64,000 bases of DNA from Bradyrhizobium sp. AZCC 1693 (GCF_036924745.1 NZ_JAZHSD010000001.1:558001-622000); one strand, 5' to 3'. Shown: positions 42,968 through 52,010, counted from the first letter of the stretch. Translations and numbers: made by a program. Notes: generated by a model from the letters alone, not told the origin.

Positions 42968-44194
42968 TTACTTCTTCACCAGCGGGCACTCGCTGGCTTC
43001 GAGCGGCTTGGCGGCGTCTTCCGCCGAGATCGTGGCGATCTGCTTGTAGTAATCCCACGGTCCCTTCGACTCGTCCGGCTTCTTCACTTCGAACAGGTAG
43101 GCCGGGATGAGGCGACGGCCGTCGGCGCGCAGTGGGCCCTTGCCGAACAGCGGATCGTCGGTCGGCAATTCCTTCATCTTGGCGACAACCTTGGCGCCGT
43201 CATGCGGATTGCCGCCGAGCGCTTCCATCGCCTTGAGATAATGCAGGATCTCCGCGTAGAGGCCCGCGACCGTCATCGAGGGCATCGAGCCCTTTGGCGA
43301 TAGCTTCTGGAAGCGCTTCGACCATTCGCGGGTCTTGTCGTTGAGATCCCAGTAGAAGGATTCGGTGAAGGTCAGGCCCTGCGCCGTCTTCAGGCCGAGC
43401 GCATGCACGTCGTTGATGAAGAGCAGGAGGGCCGCGAGCTTCTGTCCGCCCTGAACGATGCCGAATTCGGCAGCCTGCTTGATCGAGTTGGTGGTGTCGC
43501 CGCCGGCGTTGGCGAGCCCAATAACCTTGGCCTTCGAAGACTGCGCCTGCAGCAGGAAGGACGAGAAGTCCGACGTGTTGAGCGGATGCCTGACCGCGCC
43601 CAGCACCTTGCCGCCGGTTGCGGTGACGACGTTGCCGGTGTCGCGCTCTAGCGCATGACCGAAGGCGTAGTCAGCGGTGAGGAAGAACCAGGTGTCGCCG
43701 CCGGCCTTGGTCAGCGCCTTGCCGGTGCCGTTGGCAAGCATGTAGGTGTCGTAGGTGAAGGAGATCGTGTTCGGCGTGCAGGCCTTGCCGGTGAGGTCGG
43801 CGGTGGCGGCGCCGGAATTGAGCAGCACCGAGTTCTTTTCCTTCACCAAATTGTTCACAGCCAACGCGACGCCGGAATTCGGCGTATCGGCAATCGCATC
43901 GATCTTGTCGTTATCGATCCACTGTCTTGCGATGTTGGTGCCGATGTCGGGCTTGTTCTGGTGGTCGCCGCTCACCACCTCGATCTTCCAGCCTTTCTGG
44001 GCGAGGCCGGAATCGTCTACCGCCATCTTGACCGCAACCACCGAATTGGGTCCGCCGATGTCGGCATAGAGGCTCGACATGTCATTCAGCACGCCGATCT
44101 TAACGGTCTTGTCCTGGGCCAAAGCTGGCGTCGCAAGCCCGAGTGCGGCAAGCGCCACTGACGCGGCGAAGCGCCGCGCAATTCTGTTCGTCAT
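42968..44194 (-). CDS. HAAT-family substrate-binding protein, orphan paralogue
   Basis: This 408-residue periplasmic binding protein is collinear with and very similar to the one at 24651-25871. Both begin QDKTVKIGVL and end with the same PWDYYK ... CPLVKK pattern, and most residues match by eye. It has its own signal peptide (FAASVALAALGLATPALA). No ATPase or permease genes lie nearby, so it may use the LivGFHM system at 23-28 kb. The ATG at 44194 is preceded by GGAGG. It sits directly beside the IS1111 element. Confidence 0.9.
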   Translation of the reverse strand: MTNRIARRFAASVALAALGLATPALAQDKTVKIGVLNDMSSLYADIGGPNSVVAVKMAVDDSGLAQKGWKIEVVSGDHQNKPDIGTNIARQWIDNDKIDAIADTPNSGVALAVNNLVKEKNSVLLNSGAATADLTGKACTPNTISFTYDTYMLANGTGKALTKAGGDTWFFLTADYAFGHALERDTGNVVTATGGKVLGAVRHPLNTSDFSSFLLQAQSSKAKVIGLANAGGDTTNSIKQAAEFGIVQGGQKLAALLLFINDVHALGLKTAQGLTFTESFYWDLNDKTREWSKRFQKLSPKGSMPSMTVAGLYAEILHYLKAMEALGGNPHDGAKVVAKMKELPTDDPLFGKGPLRADGRRLIPAYLFEVKKPDESKGPWDYYKQIATISAEDAAKPLEASECPLVKK

Positions 44195-44287
44195 GGTATT
44201 CCTCCAGAAATGGTTGTTCGCCGGCTCTCTTTGCGGAACCTGCCAGCGATCTTGCGATAGTCTTTCTCGCCGGGACGGGCAATGCAC

Positions 44288-45424
44288 CTATCGTAGCGCG
44301 TCCGAGGTCAGCTTGAACTTCTGGATCCGCTTACCGGTATCGACCTCGGCCGTGTAGACGTTGCCCTTGGCATCCACCGCCATGGCGTGAATCCAGTGGA
44401 ACTGGCCGGCATTGCGTCCGCTGCGGCCAAAACTGCCGACCACGGTACCATCGTCCCGTTTCAGCACCCGGATTTCGTTGTTCTCGCCGTCAGCGCTCAG
44501 CAAATAGGTCTGCTTCGGGTCGGGCCAGATCGCGATATCCCACACCGCGCCATTGCCGCGCGTGTTCTTTTCGTAAAACCATTCCTTAACGAAGGTTCCA
44601 TCTTTCCTGAACACCTGGATGCGGTTGTTGATGCGATCGCAGACATAGACCAACCCGTCGTTGGCCAGCTTCACGCAATGCACGGGATTGGCGAATTGCT
44701 GTGGGGCCGGTCCATTGGGATCGTAGGACGGCTGCTTCTCGTCGTTCGGTGGTTTGCCATAAGCGCCCCAGTGCCGTTTGTAGGCGCCTGACGTGGCGTC
44801 GAACACGATGACGCGGCGATTGCCGTAGCCGTCGGCGACGAAGATTTCATTGGCATCCTTGTCGATCGCGGTCTCGGCGGGCTTGCCGAGCTGTGTGGTG
44901 TCACTGGAGCCCTTGCTCGGCGCGATCTTGCCGATCTGCATCACGAACCTGCCGTCGAGGGTGAATTTCAGGATCGCGTTGTCGTTGTCGGCGTTGCCGC
45001 CGACCCACACGAAACCATTCTCATCGACTTCGATGCCATGCTCGCGGCCGACCCATTCGTAGCCTTCGCCGGGGCCGCCCCAGGAGCGCAGCAGATTGCC
45101 GTCGGCGTCGAACTCGAGCACCGGCGGCGCCGAGATGCAGCATTTCGAGCGGGGCGGATTCAGCGCAGCACCCTTTTCGTCGTCGGTGAGCGAGCGCGGG
45201 CGATGGATCACCCAGATATGCCCCTGCGCATCGACGGTGATGCCGCCGACCTGGCCAAGGATCCAGTTGTTCGGCAGCGGCTTTGGCCAGGACGCATCGA
45301 CTGCGAACGTCGGGATGTCGCCGGCCTGCGAGGAAGCCGGCGTTCCAATCAGCATTGCGGCGGTGAAGCAGGCTGAAATGGCTTTGCAAAGATTTTGGCG
45401 GGCGCGATTACGCGTCGGCGTCAT
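44288..45424 (-). CDS. Secreted NHL-type beta-propeller protein
   Basis: This 378-residue protein begins with a signal peptide (ISACFTAAMLIGTPASSQA). The rest is a series of NHL-like blades: GGITVDAQGHIWVIHRP, then GIEVDENGFVWVGGNADND, AIDKDANEIFVADGYGNRRVIVFD, CVKLANDGLVYVCDRINNRIQVF, and AMAVDAKGNVYTAEVDTGKRIQKF. That pattern resembles the peptidylglycine alpha-amidating-lyase-like family of bacterial propellers. No catalytic role can be confirmed. It is likely periplasmic. Confidence 0.82.
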   Translation of the reverse strand: MTPTRNRARQNLCKAISACFTAAMLIGTPASSQAGDIPTFAVDASWPKPLPNNWILGQVGGITVDAQGHIWVIHRPRSLTDDEKGAALNPPRSKCCISAPPVLEFDADGNLLRSWGGPGEGYEWVGREHGIEVDENGFVWVGGNADNDNAILKFTLDGRFVMQIGKIAPSKGSSDTTQLGKPAETAIDKDANEIFVADGYGNRRVIVFDATSGAYKRHWGAYGKPPNDEKQPSYDPNGPAPQQFANPVHCVKLANDGLVYVCDRINNRIQVFRKDGTFVKEWFYEKNTRGNGAVWDIAIWPDPKQTYLLSADGENNEIRVLKRDDGTVVGSFGRSGRNAGQFHWIHAMAVDAKGNVYTAEVDTGKRIQKFKLTSDALR

Positions 45425-45502
45425 AGGTGCCTCCCGATGTTTTTTCTTGGCGGGGTGTCCCGCTTGGGAGGGCAGTCAATCGCGGGGAGGTCCGGGAGTC
45501 AA

Positions 45503-45518
45503 CGGTTTGACACCGTCA
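45503..45518 (+). repeat. Left target-site duplication of the IS1202-type element
   Basis: CGGTTTGACACCGTCA is repeated exactly at 47058-47073, immediately outside the other end. The pre-insertion sequence rebuilt from both flanks is a palindromic intergenic repeat. Confidence 0.85.
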
Positions 45519-45568
45519 TGTCAGTAGCGCGTGATCTGTCGTGTGTTTGTAGCTCGTGAAGTGTCGTG
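45519..45568 (+). repeat. Left terminal inverted repeat with two internal copies
   Basis: Begins TGTCAGTAGCG. The internal 20-base units at 45524-45543 and 45549-45568 differ at a few positions and have a 25-base period. It matches the right end in reverse complement. Confidence 0.8.
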
Positions 45569-45598
45569 TTTTTGGTGCCCTGGAACAAAGGGGGCACG

Positions 45599-46951
45599 AT
45601 GGGCACGGCATCCATTCACGAGGGTGTACGACGGATGCGGTTTTCGGATTTGCTGGATCGGACGGAGGCGAAGGAACTGACGCAGGTGGCCGCGGCTGAG
45701 CTTCTCGGGATCAACGTGCGGACGTTTCAACGTTGGGCGGAACGCTATGAGGCGGAGGGCGATGACGGGCTTGTCGACCTCCGTATGGGGCGGCGATCGC
45801 CGCGGCGCGCGCCGGAGGAAGAGCTTGAGCGGATGCTGGGGCTGTTCCGGGACAGGTACGCGGACTTCACGGTGAAGCACTTCCACGAGCAGCTGCAAAA
45901 GCGGCATGGCTATGTGCTTGGCTACACGGTGACGAAGCTGGCCTTGCACGCGGCGGGCTTGGTGCGGAAGGCGCCGAAGCGTTCGGCGCACCGCAAGAAG
46001 CGTCCGCGCCGGCCGCTTCCGGGCATGCTGCTGCATCAGGACGGGTCGCGCCACGCCTGGATCGAAGGTCTGCCGGCGATGGACCTGATCGTCACGCTGG
46101 ACGATGCGACGAGCGAGATCTACTCGATGTTTCTGGTCGAGGAAGAAGGCACGGCGTCGACGTTCCAGGCCTTGGGCGAAGTGATTGGCGGGCGCGGCCT
46201 GTTCTGCGCGCTCTACACCGATCGCGGCAGCCATTATTTCTACACCCCGAAGGCTGGCGAGAAGGTCTCGAAGACGCAACAAACCCAGGTGGGACGGGCT
46301 TTATCGCATCTTGGGATCGAGCATATCGCAGCCTATTCGCCGGAGGCGCGCGGGCGCTCCGAGCGGATGTTCGGCACGCTGCAGGGCCGGCTGCCGAAGG
46401 ACCTGCGGCTCGCCGGGATCAGGACGGTCGAAGCCGCCAATGCGTGGCTGAGGGCGCATTACATGGCCGAGCATAACGCGGCGTTTGCGATCAAGGCCGA
46501 ACAGCCGGGCACGGCGTTCGTCGCCGATCGCCACGAGGCTTGGCGCGAAGCGCTGTGCGTGATCGAAGACCGAACCGTCGCCAACGACAATACGATCGCA
46601 TGGAACGGTCGGCGGCTGCAGCTGCCGGAGAGCCGGCTCAGGCCCCACTTCGTCAAAGCCCTGGTGCGGGTCCATGAGTATCCCGATGGCACCGCGAGCG
46701 TGTTCCTTGGCCCGCACCGATTGGCGACGTTTGCCGCCGACGGACACCAGATCAGCCCCGACGCGCCTCAGCCTGGCAGCGTGCTCGGAGCCGTCAAGGA
46801 CAAGCCCTTGCGGGCGCGCAAGCGCGCGTCCTTGACCGCCCCTGCGCGCGCCGCCGTCGAGATAGCGCGGGTCGGGGCGGAGAAACGGGCTTCAAGTCGA
46901 ACAAAGAAACCGACCAGGAGGGCTAACCCGGCAGCAATATCCGTGGCATGA
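45599..46951 (+). CDS. ISNCY-family (IS1202-type) transposase
   Basis: This protein of about 450 residues has an N-terminal helix-turn-helix (LTQVAAAELLGINVRTFQRWAERYEAEG). The integrase-like core has Asp in LLHQDGSRHAW, Asp in LYTDRGSHYF and Glu in PEARGRSERMFGT as the DDE triad. The arrangement and the C-terminal basic tail (KKPTRRANPAA) fit the IS1202 branch. The ATG at 45599 has AAAGGGGG upstream; a GTG eleven codons earlier is in frame. The gene is intact. Confidence 0.9.
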   Translation: MGTASIHEGVRRMRFSDLLDRTEAKELTQVAAAELLGINVRTFQRWAERYEAEGDDGLVDLRMGRRSPRRAPEEELERMLGLFRDRYADFTVKHFHEQLQKRHGYVLGYTVTKLALHAAGLVRKAPKRSAHRKKRPRRPLPGMLLHQDGSRHAWIEGLPAMDLIVTLDDATSEIYSMFLVEEEGTASTFQALGEVIGGRGLFCALYTDRGSHYFYTPKAGEKVSKTQQTQVGRALSHLGIEHIAAYSPEARGRSERMFGTLQGRLPKDLRLAGIRTVEAANAWLRAHYMAEHNAAFAIKAEQPGTAFVADRHEAWREALCVIEDRTVANDNTIAWNGRRLQLPESRLRPHFVKALVRVHEYPDGTASVFLGPHRLATFAADGHQISPDAPQPGSVLGAVKDKPLRARKRASLTAPARAAVEIARVGAEKRASSRTKKPTRRANPAAISVA

Positions 46952-47008
46952 CCAACCCGGAGGAAACCGTCCACGCCTTCCGGCTCCTCCGAAACTCAAC
47001 AACGAAGG

Positions 47009-47057
47009 CGACAGATCACGAGCTACAAAAATACGACAACTTCACCCGCTACGGACA
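47009..47057 (-). repeat. Right terminal inverted repeat of the IS1202-type element
   Basis: The reverse complement begins TGTCCGTAGCGGGTGA and contains the second internal copy GTAGCTCGTGA, matching the left end over about 45 bases with a few mismatches. Confidence 0.8.
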
Positions 47058-47073
47058 CGGTTTGACACCGTCA
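47058..47073 (+). repeat. Right target-site duplication
   Basis: Exact copy of 45503-45518. The following bases continue into the palindromic repeat that was the target. Confidence 0.85.
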
Positions 47074-47146
47074 TTGCGAGCGGAGCGAAGCAATCCATGC
47101 CTCAACAAGCGGCACAATGGATTGCTTCGCTCCGCTCGCAATGACG
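47069..47146. repeat. Large perfect inverted repeat (intergenic repeat family)
   Basis: Two 30-base arms (47069-47098 and 47117-47146) are perfect reverse complements, separated by an 18-base loop. They begin CGTCATTGCGAGCG. This is a widespread Bradyrhizobium intergenic module. The IS1202-type element inserted at its left edge. Confidence 0.85.
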
Positions 47147-47166
47147 GAGAGCCACTCGCAAGACGC

Positions 47167-47907
47167 TCAAGCCGGCGGGTGAAAGCTCATCAGCGTACGC
47201 GTCTTGTAGTCATAGAGTTTGCCGGTCTCGTTCCACTCAGGCGCGCACATCGGCACGATGAATTCCGCCGCCTGCTCCGGCGTATCCAGCGTCATCGGGT
47301 CTTCGCCGGGGAATACGCTGGCGCGCATGCGGGTGCGGATCGGGCCGGGGCTGAACAGATTGACGCGCAGTTTCGTGCTCACGGTCTCATTGGCCCAGGA
47401 GCGCACCAGCGTATCCAGCGCGGCCTTCGACGCCGCGTAGGGGCCCTGATACGCATTCGCCTTGCTGGCGGCGCCCGAGGTCACGAACACGGCGCGGCCG
47501 GCGTCCGAGACCCTGAGCAGCGGGTCCATGCAGCGGATGAGTTGGAAGTTCGCGGTGACGTTCACCGCCATCACGTCGTTCCAGGGCTTCAGTTCGATAT
47601 GGCCGAGCGGCGAGGAGGGACCGGCGACACCGGCATTGCCGACGAGAATGTCGATCTTGCCGTGGCGCTCATGCAGCGCTGCGCCAAGCCGCGCGATGCC
47701 GTCGAAGTCGGTGAGGTTGAGCGGCACCAGCGTTGCGCTGCCGCCCTCCTTCCGGATCTCGTCGTCGAGTTCCTCGAGGCCGCCTTGCGTCCGCGCGATG
47801 GCAACGATGTGCGCACCGGCGCGGGCGAGCGCGCGCGCCGTGGCATAGCCGATACCGCGCGAGGCGCCGGTGACGAGGGCGATACGGGAGGCGAGGGGTT
47901 TGGTCAT
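47167..47907 (-). CDS. SDR-family oxidoreductase
   Basis: This 246-residue classical short-chain dehydrogenase has the coenzyme motif TGASRGIGYATARAL and the NAG motif in VGNAGVAGPSS. Its catalytic Ser is in FVTSGAASKANAY and its catalytic YxxxK in GPYAASKAALDTLV. All active residues are kept, unlike the SDR at 18.7 kb. The substrate is unknown. It lies downstream of purF, separated by a REP-containing gap, so it is probably the last member of or separate from the radA-cvpA-purF unit. Confidence 0.9.
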   Translation of the reverse strand: MTKPLASRIALVTGASRGIGYATARALARAGAHIVAIARTQGGLEELDDEIRKEGGSATLVPLNLTDFDGIARLGAALHERHGKIDILVGNAGVAGPSSPLGHIELKPWNDVMAVNVTANFQLIRCMDPLLRVSDAGRAVFVTSGAASKANAYQGPYAASKAALDTLVRSWANETVSTKLRVNLFSPGPIRTRMRASVFPGEDPMTLDTPEQAAEFIVPMCAPEWNETGKLYDYKTRTLMSFHPPA

Positions 47908-47930
47908 GGAACTAAACTCTCTCCACGGTC

Positions 47931-48048
47931 GTCCCCGCGAACGCGGGGACCCATACTCCGTGAAGCTTATGGTTGGAGACGGTGTCCGTGTCTAATGCTG
48001 TTTGATCAACCACGGCCTGTGGTTATGGGTCCCTGCGTTCGCAGGGAC
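47931..48048. repeat. Pair of inverted REP hairpins (BIME-like)
   Basis: Hairpin 1 is GTCCCCGCG-AA-CGCGGGGAC (47931-47950) and hairpin 2 is GTCCCTGC-GTTC-GCAGGGAC (48029-48048). They face in opposite orientation with ACCCATA and TATGGGT on their inner sides. The pair lies between purF and the SDR gene and would form strong structures in a read-through transcript. Confidence 0.8.
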
Positions 48049-48064
48049 GACAGCGGTGGTTGCC

Positions 48065-49591
48065 TCAGCTCGCCTCCGCCAGCAGCGACAATTGCCGGGG
48101 CTGCGGCTCGGTCTGGGTCTGGTCGGTGAGGTGGGTCGGATAGGCGCCGGTGAAGCAGTGGTCGGAGAACTTCGGATTGGCGGGGTCGCGCCCCGGCTCG
48201 CCCATGGCGCGGTACATGCCGTCGATCGACAGGAACGCCAGCGAGTCCGCGCCGATGATGTCGCGCATCTCTTCCAGCGAATGGGTGGCGGCGAGAAGTC
48301 CGCCACGGTCCGGCAGGTCGATGCCGTAATAATCGGGATACAGGATCGGCGGTGAGGCGAGGCGGAAATGCACTTCGCGGGCGCCGGCGTCGCGCATCAT
48401 GCGTACGATCTTTTTCGACGTGGTGCCGCGCACCAGCGAGTCGTCGATCAGGATGATGCGCTTGCCCTCGATCGCGGCGCGGTTGGCCGAATGCTTCATG
48501 CGCACGCCGAGTTCGCGCACGCTCTGGGTCGGCTGGATGAAGGTGCGCCCGACATAGTGGTTTCGGATGATGCCGAGTTCGAACGGCACGCCGGAATGCT
48601 GGCTGTAGCCGAGGGCTGCGGGCACGCCGGAATCCGGCACCGGCACCACGACGTCGACTTCGACATGGCTTTCGCGCGCGAGCTGCGCGCCGAAGGCTTT
48701 GCGGACATCGTAGACCGAGCGGCCGCCGACGATGGAATCCGGCCGCGAGAAATAGATGTATTCGAAGATGCAGGGCCGCGGCGGCTTTGGCGGGAACGGC
48801 TTGTGGCTGTGCGCGCCGGCCTCGTCGAACACGATGATTTCGCCGGGCTCGATATCGCGGACATATTTGGCGCCGATCATGTCGAGCGCACAGGTCTCCG
48901 AGGTCAGGATCGGGCGGCCGTCGAGATCGCCGAGCACCAGCGGGCGGATGCCGAGCGGATCACGTGCGCCGATCAACTTCTTGTTGGTGAGCGCGACCAG
49001 CGCGTAAGCACCTTCGATCGCGCGCAGCGACTCGATGAAGCGGTCGATGAAGCGGCCGCGCTTCGACTGCGCCACCAGGTGCAGGATCACTTCGGTGTCG
49101 TTGGTGGATTGCATCATGGCGCCGTTGCGCACCAGTTCGCGGCGCAGGCTCAGCCCGTTGGTGAGGTTGCCGTTGTGGCCGACCGCGAAACCGCCGGCAT
49201 TGAGTTCGGCGAACAGCGGCTGCACGTTGCGCAGGATGTTGGCGCCGGTCGTGGAATAGCGCACATGGCCGACGGCGAGGTTGCCGGGGAGGCGCTCGAT
49301 CACCTCGCGGCGGGAGAAGGTGTCGCCGACCAGGCCGAGCCGCTTCTCCGAGTGAAACCGGGAGCCGTCGAAGGAGACGATGCCGGCGGCCTCCTGGCCG
49401 CGATGCTGTAAAGCGTGGAGCCCGAGCGCGGTGATGGCGGCGGCTTCCGGGTGGCCGAAGATGCCGAACACGCCGCATTCCTCGCGTAGCGTGTCGCCTT
49501 CCAGATCGTCCTGCAACTCGATGCCAAGATTTAAATCAAGGTTTAGATCGAGTTGGCCGGCGGGATCTGAAGGGTTTTGCATCGCGTCCAT
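48065..49591 (-). CDS. purF: Amidophosphoribosyltransferase
   Basis: This 508-residue enzyme starts purine synthesis by making phosphoribosylamine from PRPP and glutamine. The N-terminal nucleophile cysteine is Cys39 (EECGVFGIFG), so a 38-residue propeptide, with the repetitive LDLNLDLNLG, must be removed. The glutaminase part includes VGHVRYSTTGANILRNVQP and HNGNLTNG. The PRPP loop is IILIDDSLVRGTTSKKIV, and cysteines in CALDMIGAKYV and elsewhere may serve an iron-sulfur cluster as in Bacillus-type enzymes. It is 22 bases downstream of cvpA. Confidence 0.95.
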   Translation of the reverse strand: MDAMQNPSDPAGQLDLNLDLNLGIELQDDLEGDTLREECGVFGIFGHPEAAAITALGLHALQHRGQEAAGIVSFDGSRFHSEKRLGLVGDTFSRREVIERLPGNLAVGHVRYSTTGANILRNVQPLFAELNAGGFAVGHNGNLTNGLSLRRELVRNGAMMQSTNDTEVILHLVAQSKRGRFIDRFIESLRAIEGAYALVALTNKKLIGARDPLGIRPLVLGDLDGRPILTSETCALDMIGAKYVRDIEPGEIIVFDEAGAHSHKPFPPKPPRPCIFEYIYFSRPDSIVGGRSVYDVRKAFGAQLARESHVEVDVVVPVPDSGVPAALGYSQHSGVPFELGIIRNHYVGRTFIQPTQSVRELGVRMKHSANRAAIEGKRIILIDDSLVRGTTSKKIVRMMRDAGAREVHFRLASPPILYPDYYGIDLPDRGGLLAATHSLEEMRDIIGADSLAFLSIDGMYRAMGEPGRDPANPKFSDHCFTGAYPTHLTDQTQTEPQPRQLSLLAEAS

Positions 49592-49613
49592 CGCCTCTCT
49601 ATTTTGGCCAGAA

Positions 49614-50243
49614 TTAGCGTGCCGCGGGTTTCTCGATCAGCTTTTTAAGGCTGTCGCGGGCAGGTTTACTGTAGCCATCGCCGGACGCAGGGGCTGCCTG
49701 GTCGGCGTCAGTTTGATCGTCTTCCGGTTTATTCTTCTTGAATCTCTTTAAGATGGTGTTCTCGGGATCATCCGGCAAGAGCGACATTAACCAATCCCCG
49801 GTTCCCTGCAGGACCACCCGGGACTTCGCACCCGTGATCCAGTCCGGCCGCTGCTTGTCCGGGACCAGCCAGCTGAAGAACAGGAACGCGACCACCACGA
49901 TTAGAAGGCCGCGACCGAGCCCAAACAGGAAGCCGAGCGTGCGATCCAGCGCGCCGATCCGGGAATCCAGGATCATGTCCGAGATCCGCACCGTGATGAC
50001 GGAGACCACGATCAGGGTACCGATGAAGGTGCCGGCCACCACCACCACGGACGCCACCGTGTCGTTATTGAAATAGGCCTTGGCGGTCGGCAGCAGCTTC
50101 GAGAAGGCGTACAGCGTCACCAGCGCCGCCGCGCCCCATGCTGCGATCGACAGGATCTCGCGCATGAAGCCGCGCACCATGGCGAGCAGCCCCGAGATCA
50201 GCATTACTCCGAGCAGGACGAGATCGAGTATCGTTATCGGCAT
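49614..50243 (-). CDS. cvpA: CvpA family membrane protein
   Basis: This 209-residue protein has four helices in its first 125 residues (opening ITILDLVLLGVMLISGLLAMVRGFMREILSIAAW), followed by RTLGFLFGLGRGLLIVVVAFLF. A cytoplasmic tail rich in Lys, Asp and Pro ends the protein. The position just upstream of purF is conserved across proteobacteria. CvpA is needed for colicin V production in E. coli and for envelope stress tolerance; the molecular role is unclear. Confidence 0.9.
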   Translation of the reverse strand: MPITILDLVLLGVMLISGLLAMVRGFMREILSIAAWGAAALVTLYAFSKLLPTAKAYFNNDTVASVVVVAGTFIGTLIVVSVITVRISDMILDSRIGALDRTLGFLFGLGRGLLIVVVAFLFFSWLVPDKQRPDWITGAKSRVVLQGTGDWLMSLLPDDPENTILKRFKKNKPEDDQTDADQAAPASGDGYSKPARDSLKKLIEKPAAR

Positions 50244-50407
50244 CGGCTGGTCAGGTCCGCTCGTAAGTTCTCAAGCAGCGAATCGGCGGGTCAGGATCAC
50301 CCCAAGTGAGGGCCAGACGGCGCATCCCGCAAGGTCGGATATCGCGCCATCCCGCTCGCCTTTCGCGCGCGTTGTATAGCGGCGAGGGCCGGGCGCGTCA
50401 CGCCGCT

Positions 50408-51865
50408 TTAGCTGTTTTCACGACGGAATCGCGCCGGTGTGGCATTTTTCTCTGTCGCGCCCTCGCGAGGGGTGTCCCGGTTGCCTCTGGGAGTGCCGCG
50501 CGCGGCGATTTCGGCAACCAGGCTGGTCAACCCGCCGACGCTGTTGAGCGCCAGACCGCCATCGCCGCCCACCTCGCCACGGGCCGATTCGGGCAAAATG
50601 GCGCGGCCAAATCCCAGTTTCGCGGCCTCTTTCAATCGTGCCGAGGTCTGTGCCACCGGCCGGACCGCGCCCGAGAGCGAAATCTCGCCGAAATAGACCG
50701 CATCAGTCGGTAACGGTGCGTTCACCAAAGACGACACGAGGGCGGCTGCCGCCGCAAGGTCGGCCGCGGGCTCCTGAATCCGCAGGCCCCCCGCCACGTT
50801 CAGATAGACGTCGTAGCCGGACAGTTTCACCCCGCAATGGGCCTCCAGCACCGCCAACACCATCGACAGCCGGCTCGGGTCCCAGCCCACCACGGCCCGC
50901 CTGGGGGTGCCGAGCGTGGTCGGCGCCACCAATGCCTGCAATTCCACCAGCACCGGGCGGGTGCCTTCGATCCCGGCAAAGACCGCCGTGCCCGGGCTGC
51001 CGAGGTCTCGTTCAGAAAGGAACAATTCGGAGGGGTTGGAGACCTCGCGAAGGCCCAAGCCCGTCATCTCGAACACGCCGATTTCATCGGTCGGGCCGAA
51101 TCGGTTTTTGACCGCTCGCAGGATGCGGAACTGCTGGGAGCCTTCGCCCTCGAACGACAGCACCGCGTCGACCATGTGCTCGACCACGCGGGGGCCCGCG
51201 ATCTGGCCGTCCTTCGTCACGTGTCCGACCAGAATGATCGCGGCTCCCGATTTCTTGGCGAAGCGAATGAGCGCCTGCGCGGAGGCGCGGACCTGCGTCA
51301 CCGTTCCCGGCGCTGACTCCACCGTGTCGGTCCACATGGTCTGGATCGAATCGATCACGATCAGACGCGGCACCGCGCCCTCCGACAGCGTCGAGACGAT
51401 GTCCTCGACCGACGTTTCGGCGGCGAGCTGCACGGGCGCATCCGCGAGCCCCAGCCGCTCGGCGCGCAGCCGCACCTGCGCCACGGCCTCTTCGCCCGAA
51501 ATATAGACCGCGCGATGCCCGGCGCGGGCCAGCATGCTGGTCGCCTGCGTGAGCAGCGTCGATTTGCCGATGCCGGGATCGCCGCCGACCAGAAGCACCG
51601 AGCCGCGGACAAAGCCGCCGCCGGTAACGCGATCGAGCTCGGTCATGCCGGAGGACAGGCGCGGGGCGTCGTTGCTTTTGCCGGTTAGCGATTCCAGCGC
51701 GAACGTCCGGCCCCGGCGCTTCGAACGGATCGACACCGGCACGCTGCCGGTCGTGTCCTCCTCGGCCAGTGTGTTCCACTCGCCGCAGGACTCGCACTTG
51801 CCCTGCCAGCGATTATACGCCGCGCCGCAGTTCTGGCAGACAAAGGAGAGGGTGGATTTGGCCAT
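50408..51865 (-). CDS. radA: DNA repair protein RadA (Sms)
   Basis: This 485-residue RecA-like branch-migration helicase has a four-cysteine zinc finger (Cys10, 13, 24, 27). Walker A is GGDPGIGKSTLLTQA, and the RadA-specific KNRFG lies in AVKNRFGPTDEIGVFEM. The C-terminal Lon-protease-like domain contains the end segment VYFGEISLSGAVRPVAQ. The start at 51865 begins MAKSTLSFVCQNCG as in the family; the upstream frame is not coding. It functions in homologous recombination. Confidence 0.95.
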   Translation of the reverse strand: MAKSTLSFVCQNCGAAYNRWQGKCESCGEWNTLAEEDTTGSVPVSIRSKRRGRTFALESLTGKSNDAPRLSSGMTELDRVTGGGFVRGSVLLVGGDPGIGKSTLLTQATSMLARAGHRAVYISGEEAVAQVRLRAERLGLADAPVQLAAETSVEDIVSTLSEGAVPRLIVIDSIQTMWTDTVESAPGTVTQVRASAQALIRFAKKSGAAIILVGHVTKDGQIAGPRVVEHMVDAVLSFEGEGSQQFRILRAVKNRFGPTDEIGVFEMTGLGLREVSNPSELFLSERDLGSPGTAVFAGIEGTRPVLVELQALVAPTTLGTPRRAVVGWDPSRLSMVLAVLEAHCGVKLSGYDVYLNVAGGLRIQEPAADLAAAAALVSSLVNAPLPTDAVYFGEISLSGAVRPVAQTSARLKEAAKLGFGRAILPESARGEVGGDGGLALNSVGGLTSLVAEIAARGTPRGNRDTPREGATEKNATPARFRRENS

Positions 51866-52010
51866 GGAGGGAGTGAGTCGCCATTCAGAGGTCTTGCCAG
51901 CATCCATAGCATGGAATGGCCGATGGCAAGCATGTACCATCCATGTGGGTAGGCTTTGGACCCGGATCAAAGCCGCCGATATCGCCAGCGCATCAAAACA
52001 GGAGAGTGCG

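Larger units (their letters stand above)
45519..47057 (+). mobile_element. ISNCY-family element, IS1202 type
   Basis: This 1539-bp element is flanked by a 16-bp direct repeat. Its ends are matching long inverted repeats starting TGTC-N-GTAGCG, about 45 bases each. Within each end the word GTAGC-N-CGTGA-N2-TGTCG occurs twice, a likely pair of transposase sites. It contains one intact transposase gene. Long target duplications are a known trait of IS1202-like elements. Confidence 0.88.
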
